64,000 nt of DNA from contig MU400603.1 in assembly GCA_022578965.1 (NCBI GenBank), positions 97,038 to 161,037 on the forward strand. Direction: 5' to 3'. This document shows, piece by piece, positions 44,490 through 56,285 of the stretch (positions are counted from its first letter, which is position 1; each line of letters opens with the position of its first letter). The DNA comes from Xylaria sp. FL1777. Taxonomy: Eukaryota > Ascomycota > Sordariomycetes > Xylariales > Xylariaceae. Both the position numbers and the translations under genes were made by a program. Under the pieces are notes generated by a model, which made no database searches, was not told where the DNA came from, and saw only the letters and a program-made list of their open reading frames with translations.

Positions 44490-45508
44490 GTAGGGAGGGA
44501 CGGAGGGTTTATCACGGTAATACGAAGACACGATTATGGCTGATTCCACGAGGAGCGTAAAATCGAACGAGCGGGGTTTTCCCTTTTCCCTTTTCTTTTT
44601 TCCCGTCTTTCACTGTATTTACTGGTTGCTTGGTCGGTCTTTCAGCACATTATATCCTGGGGGAGCACATCGGCGTTCAGGCGGGTTCAAAGCGAGTAAT
44701 AGCCCTGGTTGTCTACAGTTCTCTTTCTTTCTTTCTTTTTTCCTCTCTCTCTCTCTCTCTATTTTCCTGTCTTATATCTTCGTATTGGAAGAACGGCGTT
44801 TCTTTCTTCAGATATTCGAATTCACGAGATTCCTCTTTCTGCGAAAGCAAAGCTCTTTGTATGTTTATTTATTCCGGCTTCGACGATTTTTACTTGTGAG
44901 AGAGAGTATCGCGTAATTCAGACATGCTCGAGACATTTCACTAGACTGACTGCTCTGATCGTCGGCGAAATGAATCTGTAAGGCTGCATGTGAAAATATA
45001 AATATGATATTATTGCTTATTTCATGGCCGACGCGGCCAAAATCCCCATATCTATCAATCTAGTATAGGTGCTCCGTCTATCGAGTATATCATAATAAGC
45101 CTTCAAAATCCCCTACATCTTGTGCCGAACCTCCAACATCGTGTATAATAAGCCTATAAGCCCCCTCATGAATCCGTCTCATGCTATATGATGCAAAAGC
45201 CCAGGCGTGATCGTGGCAAGCATTACCTATGTCCCTTCATCGTAAATATCATGTATCCATGCGTTGTTCCCTTCATTTACCTTTTGCCTTTCGCTGTTGG
45301 TGTTGGTGTTGGTGTTGTCTTTTATTAGACATCTTGCAGATCATGGTTTCGTTTCTCCACCTTCCTTCCTTCGGCTATTTCTTACCCGGGTAACATCCAA
45401 CCTGGTCGAAGTCACTCTTACTGTAGCTCGAACGCCAGGGATGTAGATACATATGCGTATGTTGGGGCCATGGATGGAATGAATGAATGAATGGCATGGG
45501 TGTCGCAG
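44490..45508. other. Convergent intergenic region
   Basis: Pyrimidine-rich tracts at 44570-44620 and 44715-44770 ((CT)n), (GGTGTT)n near 45297-45317, and (GAAT)n at 45478-45491. No supported coding frame. Confidence 0.5.
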
Positions 45509-48381
45509 TTATAGCAATATCATAACGCCCCAGACGAACACGAACACGGCCCCGAGGTACCGCTTGTCGATCTTCGCGTCGTCGGCGGGGGCCGCGGCGG
45601 AGATCACCACGGGTCCTTGGCTGCCGTTCCAGATTGTAGTGGCGTTGTGATTCTTACCCGGCGCTAGTTCGTCTCCGGGCATGGGCATGGCCATGTCCGA
45701 GGACGTGGGGATGGGGTGCACGACCACCGTCTTTGCGATGGTGGTGACGCGCGTGGTCGTCATGCCGGCTGCGCAGGCGTCGTCTTCCGGGGCGCAGGAC
45801 AGGATCTTGTAGACGGTTGTAGTAGGGTAAGCTGTTGTTATTATCACCTGCTCACCACCCTCCTCCTCCTCCTTATAATCTGCTGCTTCTTGTCCTTCGT
45901 TGAACACTGTATCTCCCATCTCCACTACAAGCGTACTAGCTGGTGCGCTCACTTCCGTGACGAACACAACGTCGCCGGCACCGCCTGCAGCGGCGGGAGT
46001 AACGTATGGAATCGACACTGCATCGTCGTGTCCTGGACAGAACGTCGTGATGACGGTCTCGAAGTGCGTGGAAACTTGATCCCGGAACGGGCAGTTTACT
46101 ACAGTCTCCGGACAGCCTGCTACCGTGTATACCACGGCACGGGTGATAGTGTCTGTGATTGTCATCATCGGGACTTCCGACCCATCTGGCATTTTTAATA
46201 CCGGGGAGGCTGCAGGGTCTGCGTCGGTAAGTGATCCCCCACCATTCTTCTTCGGATCTCCGGGAGAAGAGCCCTGAGTTGGAACTGAACCAGACGGAGC
46301 GGGAGTGATGGAGGGCGAGGTTCTATGGCTAGGGGGTGGAGGTGATGTTGTAACACCCGGGGGTTCCACGGGATTTAAGGTTGGACCGAGAGTAGATGCG
46401 ACTGTTGGAATGGCGGTGTCTGAGGCTGTCCCGCCTGGGTATGTTGCGGAAGATACTGGTGTGCCTAGGGACGGGGCGGCAAGTAGGGAACATGCCCCCG
46501 GGATGTTCGCCGCAGCGTCTGGGCCAGCCGGCACGGACACAAGATTTGACTGTCCATCGCCACAAGAGACGTAATTGGACATGAAAAGCGCATTGTTCGT
46601 CTGATCAAACGCGACTGCGCAGAGTTACCACAGTCAGCTTTCGGTGGATTATGGCGGGATTACAGAAAAAGGGGTTATTCAGCAGTCTGACCAACAGACA
46701 GGGCTAAATAACGACCATGCCGGGCAACACGGGATAAAGGGTGCAAAGAGAAGGGAATAGAACTAACTGTAAGCACCCCTCAGAAACGTATCTCCCAAGA
46801 TCCAAACTCCAAGATCATTGCTGGACCAGACACCGAGGAAGCAATCTCCGCCACTGTTCCATATGAAATCGCGGTATACGACATTAATTGTCACAGTCCC
46901 AGTTTCGGATAAGAAGCTGAAATCGACACTGCCATCCAGGCTCTGGTATGCGCAGTCAACGCGATATCCGCCGGCCCCATCCGGTTGAGCACCCGGGAAT
47001 TGCGCCGCGAGCTCTCTGACTATGGGCTCGGGGAGCATGGACAGCGTCGTACCAGAGTCGACGATCACGGATAACGGGAGGTTGGAGTTTATGAAAGGCC
47101 TTGACACCCCAGATCCAGGGAGGCGGTGCGCGAGCGAGTTAAGCGTTATCCGGTAGTGTCTGTTGTTGTTAGAGGACGACTTTCTATTCCTGAAAATACT
47201 ATCAGGTCAGAGCAAATAGACTTACGGATCAGTTACGTCTGTGGGGACCTTCTTTAGCAGGCCGGCATATTTGTTCGTATCAACACCTCCGAACACCAAT
47301 TCGCCCGTAATGGCACCTAGCGGTAAGTTAGCATGGTGTATATATATCAGGGAGACATCCTGGTTTCAGAACTCCGCAGATGGCACCGAAAGCCCAGTGC
47401 GATATGGAATACTCGCTCACCTCCCGGGCTAAATTGTTTACCCAGATCCATACTGAACAGCTTTGTATTCGCGTATCCCCGAGAAGTTATAGAATCAACC
47501 AGGAGAGGATAATTAATGAACCCGTTTCCTTGACCATGGGCAAGCCCTAAGATTCCAAACCAAACGAGCTCGGACGAGTTCGCCACGCCGAACTGTTGAC
47601 CCTCGACTTTGGCGCCTATCGTCACAGAGTCCTATTAGCCATACTTCCGTAACGCTCGGATCCATACTATTTCCCTCTTGTAAAAAATCGGGGGAAGAAG
47701 TCTCCAGTCCCTACCATCTTCACATCACGCAACAAAAGAATTGGTTCGACTTACCAGAAATGTAAATGTCATCTTTATAATAAGAACCTGCGACCTGGCC
47801 AGACCCATACTTGATTGTGAATTCGCCGTTGACCCTCTGGCTGGTAGACGACATCGCAGGGTTATAGTGGCCAAAGACTTCGCAGAATTCAGGCACGTTT
47901 GACGCCGAGCATATCGGGTTAACCCACAATTCAAACGAGCCCGTGTCTATCAACACGTCTATAACCTGATTCTTCCCGTCTTTGCTCGTACCGATCGTCA
48001 CTGTTCACCTAGTTAGTTGCTATCGTGTACACTGCGCTGCATTTTCGGCCTCTTCGGGTGAAAAGGAGATAAGCGAGCCATACTCTCAGCCAGATACGCG
48101 GCCCCAAAAACCCCTAGGACGTCCGCCTTGAAGAATCTCCTCGCTATACTCGGCGTCGCGATGCCTCTATGGTCTATGCGCTTGAGTGGCATCGAAAGGA
48201 TCTTTCCTCCCGGGTACTTATTAAGAGTCGCAACGTCCACGTCGATAGTCCCGGGGACTTGCGATCCATTGCTACCCTGCAGCGCCGCTACCTCAAAGGC
48301 CAGCATGGAGAACACCACGCCCAACACTGAAAAAACGCGCCATATTGCCGAATTCGAGAGCGGTGTAAGAAGCGACGACAT
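45509..48381 (-). CDS. Secreted aspartyl protease with Ser/Pro-rich, GPI-type C-terminus (one intron out of phase)
   Basis: Six exons on the minus strand (48381-48084, 48000-47755, about 47630-47421, 47316-47226, 47159-46768, 46614-45509) would give about 780 residues. A signal peptide (VFSVLGVVFSMLAFEVAAL) precedes a propeptide. The catalytic pair is visible: VLIDTGSFELWVNP in exon 2 and VIVDSGTTLSMLP in exon 5. The flap residue Tyr lies in IKYGSGQVAGSYY. The long Pro/Ser/Thr-rich tail ends in a short hydrophobic stretch (FVFVWGVMILL), as in GPI-anchored yapsin-like proteases. Introns 1, 3, 4 and 5 join in frame. Intron 2 has a GTAAGT donor in phase 1 and a TAATAG acceptor in phase 0, so the standard junction is off by one base. 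This could be a frameshift, a sequencing error or an unusual acceptor. Function: extracellular or cell-surface proteolysis. Confidence 0.7.
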
Positions 48382-49203
48382 GGCGAGTCGTCTCTAGGGA
48401 CATCGAAAAAGGTGAAGAGAGATAAGGGATATCGTAATTTGTCGACGGAGGAGCTGCACGGAAGGAAAAGAGAACAAGAATGAGCCGAGGAGGAGCAAGA
48501 AAAGGACCTGAGATATTGCCGATCTGAAGACATTGCCATCATGAAGCGCGTAGACGCACGGAATGGAAATCCAACGGCCGATCGACAGGGACGAGGCGTG
48601 GAGGAATGCAGGAGAGGTAGTCGCCCAGTTTCTTCTGAGACATCAGATCTGAAGGGGATCGATGGAGGAGATCTTAGTGTACGGCGCCCATTCCATTGCG
48701 CATCGCGAGGTCCGATATCTCTCTCTAGTCAGTATTCTAGTTTATTCTCATGTTTTACCCTATCCATACTAGGGCATTGATTGTAATAACGCAATGTTGT
48801 CATGAGCTTTAAATAGGCTATCCAACAACTAGTCCTGGTCGCCCAGGGCGAGTGGGCTAATAGTGCACTATATTGTCAGGGAGACGGATTATTGACTCCG
48901 CCTAGGTCGTTCAATAGTTAGTAGTTGGGGAAATGGTAGTTTCTCTTGCCTCTCCCTCCAACTCTCAATCAAGAAAAGGCTGTTTCTGCAATTTGGTCTT
49001 CTTGTATTGGTGCTTGAGATCGAACTAAAAAAACATCAGAGTAGTAAAAGCCATCTACCTGTATTAAATGGGTCCAAAAACCGTTACTCTTTCTCCGTAC
49101 CCAATCCCATTTGCCGAGAACGCCTTGACAACCTTGTGTTAAAAATGACCCGAGTCCCTTCATGAACGCCTTGGCTGAACGCCGCTTCAAGTGATACCAT
49201 CTA
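48382..49203. other. Intergenic region
   Basis: Upstream of the protease and downstream of the AMMECR1 gene, which reads in the same direction. Short frames here are shadows; nothing supported. Confidence 0.5.
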
Positions 49204-49998
49204 TCATGCGCCGGTATTTGCTTCGACCCAGTCACGCCAGTGCTTGTATTCAGGATATTGAAGTGAATCTTTTTTGCCTTGGTACCGAACGACCTTGAGG
49301 TCAATGTCTCGCCATGTGTCTCTTCGGCCAACCCAGCCAGCCTTACGCATGAGGCTCACCAACGTTTCTTCCTTAGTCCAGCCCTGTTCTGGTGCTACGT
49401 CTGGGAGGTATGTAGCACCATATCGCCGGCCCCGTTCGCTGAAGCTAATCCGTATGCCGTGGGTTCCGAGCTCCCAATCCATGGCGTCGTCGCAATCTTC
49501 GAAGTCGGTTAGAAGCGTGACAGCAACTTCGAGCGACGGCAGTTCACGCTTTGAGATAGGGTCAAATCGCATGTCGTGGATTGCGGAGGTAATGGCATAA
49601 GATGAGATCCCCTCGTCCAGCTCCTGTGCCTCGAACGTCCCAATACATCCCCGGAGCGACGTGTGTCCCGATCCCGGAGAGACGGTATTCCAGGTAATGA
49701 AGAGTGGAGACTCGGTGATGGGAGGGTGCTCTGTGGGTAACGAAGCGGTGGATGTTGCGGGAGTGTCCTTGTCTAACGAGACTGACGAGCCGGAAGATGG
49801 CGTAGAGAGGCTACTCGCTGACGCGGAGCTGTCGGCAACACGCCGGAGCGCTGGGGATAGTTTCTTGGCCGTTATATCCGCATCTTTACAGTAATTATCC
49901 CATGCCTGTTCCACCTCTTCCAGAGTCATTGACTTGCGGTTTCCGAGGTGAGCAGCTAGAGTCTCGAAACAATAGAGGCAATGCGAGACCGTCGCCAT
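49204..49998 (-). CDS. AMMECR1-domain protein
   Basis: A single-exon frame of 264 residues starts at ATG 49998 (MATVSHCLYCFETLAAHLG); the earlier in-frame codon is TTG. The hallmark LRGCIGTFEAQELDEGISSYAITSAIHD is present, followed by DPISKRELPSLEVAVTLLTDFED and GIRISFSERGRRYGATYLPDVAPEQGWTKEETL, the order of the AMMECR1 fold. A Ser/Thr-rich insertion (about residues 58-95) sits between the first helix and the core, as in other fungal members. The family is conserved from archaea to humans; the biochemical function is not established. No signal peptide or membrane segment. Confidence 0.92.
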   Translation of the reverse strand: MATVSHCLYCFETLAAHLGNRKSMTLEEVEQAWDNYCKDADITAKKLSPALRRVADSSASASSLSTPSSGSSVSLDKDTPATSTASLPTEHPPITESPLFITWNTVSPGSGHTSLRGCIGTFEAQELDEGISSYAITSAIHDMRFDPISKRELPSLEVAVTLLTDFEDCDDAMDWELGTHGIRISFSERGRRYGATYLPDVAPEQGWTKEETLVSLMRKAGWVGRRDTWRDIDLKVVRYQGKKDSLQYPEYKHWRDWVEANTGA

Positions 49999-50719
49999 GT
50001 TGTCCTGGTGCTTATTGATGAAGGGGAACGTAGGGAGAAGACCGAAAGACAAAAGGAGAGGCAGAAGAGACGAGACGAGACGAGAATGACGGATAGTTGG
50101 TAGAACTTGCAAGCGAGAGGGCGAAGACCGAAGAGCACCTAGAGAGGAAGCCTGAAATTAGCTTGGAAAGGGAGAAGAAGACAGTTATCGTATCATCTCA
50201 GATGATAGGGAGCTGGTCCTGTAGAACGAGGCGGGGCAGATCGTCGACCCCGCTCCTTAGGCCGTGTTCTAGCACATGCTAGACGCTATCAAGCTACTTA
50301 CGTATGCGTGGACCTAGGTAGTGTTCAGCAGCCGGCATTAGCGCGCTTAGCCTCACTTGCCCCGCTATCGGGCTGAGCCCAAGCAGGATGGGCACTCCTC
50401 ACACATATTTGTATGTGCTAAGGTCAGGTAGGTATTTATACTAAATGCACAAAAGCACCCCTATGATAGGGTGCCAAATGCCAAGTTTGCGGGCTCGGGC
50501 ATCAACATCATTGCAATCACTGCAAAGACTGAGCCCTTGCAGGACATCAATTCTTTACAGTATACTTGGCTTGAGTGAGAGGAAGCCATATCACTCTCTT
50601 ACCATAACCATACCGAAGAATCTCCAGGTGGTAGTAATATAAGAGTGCTGCGTAGATGTTTAGCTTCCCTCCGTTCCCCACACGACGGACTTGCTTTCAT
50701 ACGGCCATATTCCCTCTCC
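49999..50719. other. Intergenic region
   Basis: 5' side of the AMMECR1 gene and 3' side of the Rieske-type gene. A GAGAC tandem lies near 50068-50084. No supported frame. Confidence 0.5.
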
Positions 50720-52066
50720 TTAGCCACCGGCAATGACTTCTCCTCTCCCACCTGGCAATCCAATTAGATGCTCGTAATAGCGCCTATCCATGCCGGCCTG
50801 CTGCCTTGCATCCGTGTTGAAAGGCCCCTTGACAGCACCCCTGAAGTGCTTCTGCACATTGGTCCGAAATACCTGAACCGGATCTGTACCTTCCAGTTGG
50901 CAAATCCACGTCAGCCATCTGTGACCTGTCGTAACGTGCGTGATCTCGTCATTATGAATAATTGTCATGACGTCGACACTCTCCTTATCCCCAGCGACGC
51001 GGAACTTCTCGATAGTTAGGGGATTGATATCCAAACCGCGAGCCTCGTGGACGAGAGCGATGACACTTATCCTCGCCCGGAGATCATGTGCCGTCATGGT
51101 AGCAGACTCCCACAAACCATGATGCACCGGCAGCGCCCCGAAGTGGCTTCCTAACTCTTCCAGCCGGGCGCGAAGCAGTGAGAAATGTTTGGCTTCATCA
51201 TTAGCTACCCTGAGCCAGTCGTAGTAGAAAGTCCGAGGCAAGTTGTGAGAGACCGCGTCGGCGGTCGCGGTGGTTTGAAACGTGGCAAACCTCACGCATA
51301 TATCAATAGCAAGGTCGATGGCCCATTGCTCGATATTTGCAAGAGCATGCAGCATAGTAATCCTGCTCTTCAGGGATCCTCCTTTGCCAGCCTTGGGCAT
51401 CTGGCCAGGTTTCACTTCTCGAAGATCCTGCCGTGGAGGCTCATCAGGGGCTTTTACGAGGCCAGCACCAATCTCCATAGGCGTCGAGGACTGCTCCCGC
51501 GTAGCAAATATAGAGAAGAGGTGGGTGGTAAGTTCAATCTTGTGCTCAGGGTCGGAAGTGTTCAGCACATGGACGCACCAATCACACAGTGTAGCCTCAT
51601 CACCGAGATACGTGGGCGGGCCAGAAGGCATTTTCCTCGGGCCATGCTTGAACTTGACCTTCTCACTGACAGCTTGGAGAGCAGACAGCCGCACGCCTTG
51701 TGCTTCCACAAGCTGCAGCAGCACTCGACCATCCTGCAGACGGACAGGATAAGTGCAGGCTTTGACGCCATAGCTAGACTCACCGGTATCAAGGTTAAAG
51801 TCGTAGGCATGCCAGGGACATGATGCAACGTAGGAAGAATCCTCCATGTCTATATGAGCATCGGCCATTGGCCCGCCGGCATGGGGACACTGGGCCTCCA
51901 TAGCATAATACTCGTATATACAGTCGTGAGACGCGAGGAGAGCAGGGGTATCTGACTGGCTGATTCGCGGCAAGCGAAACAGTATCAGCCGCTTGCCATT
52001 TGACAACGTAAGCGCATATCGTGAATTTGTGAGATCTTCAGCAGAGCCAATATCGATAGTTGACAT
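50720..52066 (-). CDS. Rieske-domain protein fused to a ferritin-like (DUF455-type) domain
   Basis: A single-exon frame of 448 residues from ATG 52066; the upstream in-frame codon is TTG. The N-terminal Rieske domain shows the two ligand pairs CPHAGG and CPWHAYDFNL (Cys-His each), which hold a [2Fe-2S] cluster. From about residue 150 the protein continues into a helical domain with HALANIEQWAIDLAIDI, VANDEAKHFSLLRARLEEL and IIHNDEITHVTTGHRW. Glu and His spaced as ExxH on two helices fit a di-iron ferritin-like fold of the DUF455 family. The combination suggests electron transfer from the Rieske cluster to a di-iron site, an oxygenase or reductase type of chemistry, but the substrate is unknown. 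No signal peptide is visible. Confidence 0.88.
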   Translation of the reverse strand: MSTIDIGSAEDLTNSRYALTLSNGKRLILFRLPRISQSDTPALLASHDCIYEYYAMEAQCPHAGGPMADAHIDMEDSSYVASCPWHAYDFNLDTGESSYGVKACTYPVRLQDGRVLLQLVEAQGVRLSALQAVSEKVKFKHGPRKMPSGPPTYLGDEATLCDWCVHVLNTSDPEHKIELTTHLFSIFATREQSSTPMEIGAGLVKAPDEPPRQDLREVKPGQMPKAGKGGSLKSRITMLHALANIEQWAIDLAIDICVRFATFQTTATADAVSHNLPRTFYYDWLRVANDEAKHFSLLRARLEELGSHFGALPVHHGLWESATMTAHDLRARISVIALVHEARGLDINPLTIEKFRVAGDKESVDVMTIIHNDEITHVTTGHRWLTWICQLEGTDPVQVFRTNVQKHFRGAVKGPFNTDARQQAGMDRRYYEHLIGLPGGRGEVIAGG

Positions 52067-53596
52067 TTCGACGGTAGGCTGAGAAAGGGGAAAGAAAAAA
52101 AATACCAAGAAATCAAAAGTCCCTTCCTACTAACTAGGTCTGTATGTTGGCAGAACTTTGAATGCTGAAAGCCGCGCTAAGAGATGGGGTAAGGTTACGG
52201 GGCCAGGGTCAATTGGGGACAGCTCGCTAGAATGTACTTATGTAAATACCTTGAGGATACCTACCTTCAATGTTGGTGCTCAGCTAACCGTGTTTCCAAG
52301 CGCTCGGACATAGCTTCCACAGCTTTAGGATGTCCAATAGAGAACTTTCAAAATAGACACTGAGAAACAAATACTACAAACTGAATCTCTGTATGATATA
52401 ATCATTACCGTGGGTGTCTTTCGAAATTTTACAGATAGACGTTCGATAAGACTATCCTCAAAGACCGTCTCATACCTGGGTTCCCGTGGTTACCCATAGG
52501 TACCCTTACTAGAATATGATTGAACATCTCCTTCGCGCTAACGGATTTATCCGGTACACCTATTAAAGGAATATGTCTCAATATCTACATACGGTTGAAT
52601 AGGTACCTACCTATTGAATGCTAGATATGTTAGATGTGTTACCTACTTCACACTTCCTCCCACGATCCTCCAATCTTGCAAAGTGGCGGTCTCAACTCAA
52701 TCATATTGTTCGCTGCATGTTTCAACCCCATAAACAGACACTTCAGGGTCTATCGTTACTATATCTGTCAACAGCCCGTTTCATGTCTTGGCACAGATCG
52801 TAAACGACCGCCAAGCATCTGTAACGCGGGATCTGTCCAAGCCGGAGAACGAGGGGCAGGGGGGGGTCTAGCCCTCCGCCCCTCCTGAATCTCGGATGTC
52901 AGATACGATTGACGAGATTCGCCTGTGTTGACGCGAAAGTGCTTGGTCGGGGTGCTGTTCGGGCCAGCATGGGGATGAACATGCGGTTACAGCTGTCGTC
53001 TCATACCCCGGCTCCGCCCCTCCAAAGCGGCCCTGTACCATGAAACCCTAGGGATCTGGCCTCGTTTCGTTCCACAAACACGTCAACGGGCCTCCAATTA
53101 GAAGTTCAGATATTGGCAGGTTTTAATACGTTTATACAGTGGAGCTCAAGGCACTCACGGTACTGGTAGGCGTGTTCCCCAGCTGAGCTTCCCACTCATT
53201 GCCGCTTTGGGCCATATCTGGTCTAGATATGACCTCCAGCTGTAATATTACTGAATTTCTCGGACGCCTCTCGGATCCGTCTCAGGAGCGCCCATCATTG
53301 TCGAAGATCAGTATGGCGGAGCGCCGAGCAACCAACAACCCCTTTGTCGGTGAATGGATGTGTGCTCAGTCCTTGATTGATCAGTCATATCATCAAATCT
53401 TAGAAAGCCTGTAGATGCTTGCATGATCATATATAAGGGCCTGTATCCCGTGTGATGCCAAGGTTGAATCATCCATCTTTCACATTCATCCAATCTTCTT
53501 CTCTTCATTGTAAGCATATTTTCACTTGCTCGTCGCCGGCCGACCTATATCATTCTTTCAGCTTCGAAGCATCAAACAGCCAAAACATCAGTCAAA
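52067..53596. other. Divergent intergenic region
   Basis: No gene is supported. T/A-rich blocks lie at 52370-52450. A G-run occurs at about 52859-52866. A TACCTACCTATTGAATGCTAGATATGTTAGATGTG stretch near 52602-52640 contains TAGATATGT/TAGATGTGT tandem-like copies. Confidence 0.5.
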
Positions 53597-53855
53597 ATGA
53601 AGTCCTCTGTCGTTATCTTTGCTCTCTTCACCGTCGCCATGGGCCAATTCGGTATGTAATCATCGGCTAAACATAGGTGATACAATTTATCTAACCAAGT
53701 CTACAGTCAAGGTACGCCGAGGCGACAACGAGGTTCTCCGCCGACAGGACAGCACTGTCCAAGTCCAAGGCGCCGCCATGTCTACAGCGAACGGAGATGT
53801 CGTTCCCTACGACGCAGCGAACGTTTACAAAGCCGCGAGCGCTGCTGGTCTATAA
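53597..53855 (+). CDS. Small secreted protein with dibasic processing sites
   Basis: Two exons (53597-53651, 53707-53855) join to 67 residues. The start is MKSSVVIFALFTVAMG, a clear signal peptide; the intron has a GTATGT donor and a CTACAG acceptor. The mature part begins after QFVKV with two RR sites (VRRGDNEVLRRQDS), which fit Kex2-type cleavage in the Golgi. The remaining peptide ends AANVYKAASAAGL. There are no Cys residues, unlike many fungal effectors, so it may be a processed peptide. Homologs are not recognised. It is short and easily missed by gene finders, but the phase-correct intron and signal peptide support it. Confidence 0.65.
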
Positions 53856-54694
53856 AATGTCAAACGAACACACCACTCGCTTGAACGGAGCCTGGAGGAT
53901 GAATCGTATATATGAGCCGGCTGGTGCAAGTGTTAGATCCCGGGAGAATGTCAGGACTTAGACACCAACGCGGAGGTCACCACAAACACTATAAGAAAAG
54001 CTGCCCGTTAATAATCGGAGGGTGAAGATGAAGCTTCTTCGTGGCCAACAACGGTCAACCTCCACATTTAGACCACAAATCGAGATAATAATAGACTTAC
54101 ACCTCGACCAGTTGGCACAGCGCAATACGCCGATATGAAATAATCTCGAGTGTATTCCAAAATCTCAAACCTGTGCAGCAAGCTTCAAACTCGTCTATAT
54201 CAGTGATAAGAGATTCCTCGTGAGATATGACATGTATTGGTTCGTTAATCCCGGCGCTTAACAATGAACATTTGAAGTGATTCGAGAACAGACACCGCAA
54301 ACTTAGTGTCCAAACCCAAGGCACTTCCTATGGATTGATGACAGGTCTTTAAGGGCGATAAACACGATCGACATCATGATAGATATCCGGCAATTTCGAT
54401 AAGAACAAAGAAATGAGATAGCCTAAATAAGACTAATAAACTAAGCAGAAGGGTCGGATGCCTACGATGAGAAAAGAGACCCACACTCGACGCAGAGAAA
54501 AAATGCATTGAATCATATCCTCATACATTCCATCCATAAAACTACATACCCAGTACGCAGAATAACATCACAACGCCTAGCTAACACAAGATGCGGCGGG
54601 TGTATAACAGACCCGATATAAACCCAAAAGACACGAAAGACACCCCTAAACCAAGACCCATAGGTCAAGAATTCCAACAAGGTAATGGGTATCA
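53856..54694. other. Convergent intergenic region
   Basis: Contains 3' UTRs; no coding frame seen. Confidence 0.5.
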
Positions 54695-56285
54695 TCACAG
54701 CTCTCTCCCGCGCCTCCGCGTCTCAAGCTCTACATCCTCAAGACCTTCAAAGCGCTCGATGCGCGGCGGACTCGACCTCCCACCACGATCCTCCCCACCA
54801 AGCAGCGCCTGCTGGCTCTCACTAATGGCTCTCTTCCGCGACATCGGCCTACCACCACTGCCACTATTACTACTACCCCCACCCACGACATGCTCTTCCT
54901 CCTCGTGCGCCTCAGGCACGCTATTAAGGCTATGACCGCGCTGCACCGCCTCCTCAGGCGGCGTGGTAACAGTGAGAGAGATACCACTGCTACCACCATT
55001 ACCACCAACACCACCACCGCCACCGACGAGCGCCTCGTAGCTGGGCTGACGACCGATGGAGCTCATGCGCGGGCGCGAGACGTGCGCGGCGTGCACGGCG
55101 CCCGAGGACACGGTCTCGCCGCGTGCGTTGGTCGTCGGCTGCTCCGACGGCAGCTCGCCGAAGAAGCCGAATTCCTCGCCCAGGGCGCGCCGGACGTCGT
55201 CCTGGAACAGCAGCGATGCGCTGGCGCCGCTCCCGCTCCTGCCGCGGTTCAGGCTCGAGTGCGAGTGAGACCGGGAATGCTGGCTCGTCCGCCGCGCCAC
55301 GTAGTCCTCGAACTGCGTGTCCCGCCTGTGGTCGTAGCTGGTGCGGCGCTCCTGCATCGCCGCTTCTGGTGGTGGCGAGGGGTGGGGCGAGACGCTTGGG
55401 TTTCGGCTGAAGGAGAGGGATATGCGGCGGCGGCTGCCTGTCGAGACGGAGCGGCCGCGTGTTTTTGGCTCGCTGGCTGTCACCGTCGTCGTTATGCCTA
55501 GGGGCATGTTTGTCGGGTCGTAGGGGGTGGGTGGATTTAGTTGCGTGGAGTATCGTTCTTCGACGACGCCTTCCTCGACGGCTGTGAATCCGAAGGCCTT
55601 GTGGTTGCCGGGTAGGTGATAGTCGTCGTAATTCAACAGGCGGCGGTAGATGATCGTAGCGTAGATCAGTGGTATTATAGTAAAGATTCTGATCACACGT
55701 TAGGTTAGCGTGACTGTTTCAGTAGCGGGGAGGATAAGAATAGGAGAGGAAAGGCTCACATTAGAGCTGCGTCAAGACCCAGTCCTATTGCTGAATAATT
55801 CCTATCCCTTCGCTGGACGTAAATGACGATGTCCAGAGCCAGAACGACGCTGGATAATAGCACATTCAAAATGCAGCCGAACAGTAAAGGCAGAGGTGTC
55901 AGTACTTCGGCGATAAACCTCGCTATTGAAATGAATGTGACAACGAGTGAGACGAGCGAGAACGCTATATTCCCGACTGCCCATCTGTGAAGTCTGTCAG
56001 CTTTTGAGTCCGTCATTGGAAATACCAAACTCAACATTGGTTTGTGAGGTCATTCGGGAAACACGAATGTCTTCGGCGAAAGATCACTTACACAAACTCA
56101 ACCACCGGTACGTTTCCCTTGTTGTCCTCTTCTTCCCATGTGTTCACCGTGCGTGACAGGCGGTATGAGAACAGGCCCATCACACTCAGCAGAATGAGGA
56201 TTTGAATGATCCAACATGGCAGCATTATCCTCCTCTTCCACCCGGCCCGACTGAAGTGAGCATTGTCGCGATGTGACCCCAGCAT
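54695..56285 (-). CDS. Fungal four-span membrane protein with long cytoplasmic tail
   Basis: Three exons (56285-56092, 55984-55760, 55688-54695) give 470 residues. Four hydrophobic segments are visible: MLPCWIIQILILLSVMGLFSY, NIAFSLVSLVVTFISIARFIA, LLFGCILNVLLSSVVLALDIVIY and IIFTIIPLIYATIIY. After that about 310 residues are polar, with Arg/Ser-rich stretches (RGRSVSTGSRRRISLSFSR), a poly-Gly run (VGGGGGVGGNGG) and an acidic EEEE, typical of a disordered, phosphorylated tail. The layout resembles fungal tetraspan proteins of unknown function. Introns have GTAAGT and GTGAGC donors and both split codons in phase 2. The membrane part is mostly in short exons. No transport motif is recognised. 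Confidence 0.7.

Noticed and set aside
43418..44560. Several long frames on both strands over the Ras-like gene
   Set aside because: High GC content at codon third positions removes stops; only the frame starting at 43620 has GTPase motifs.
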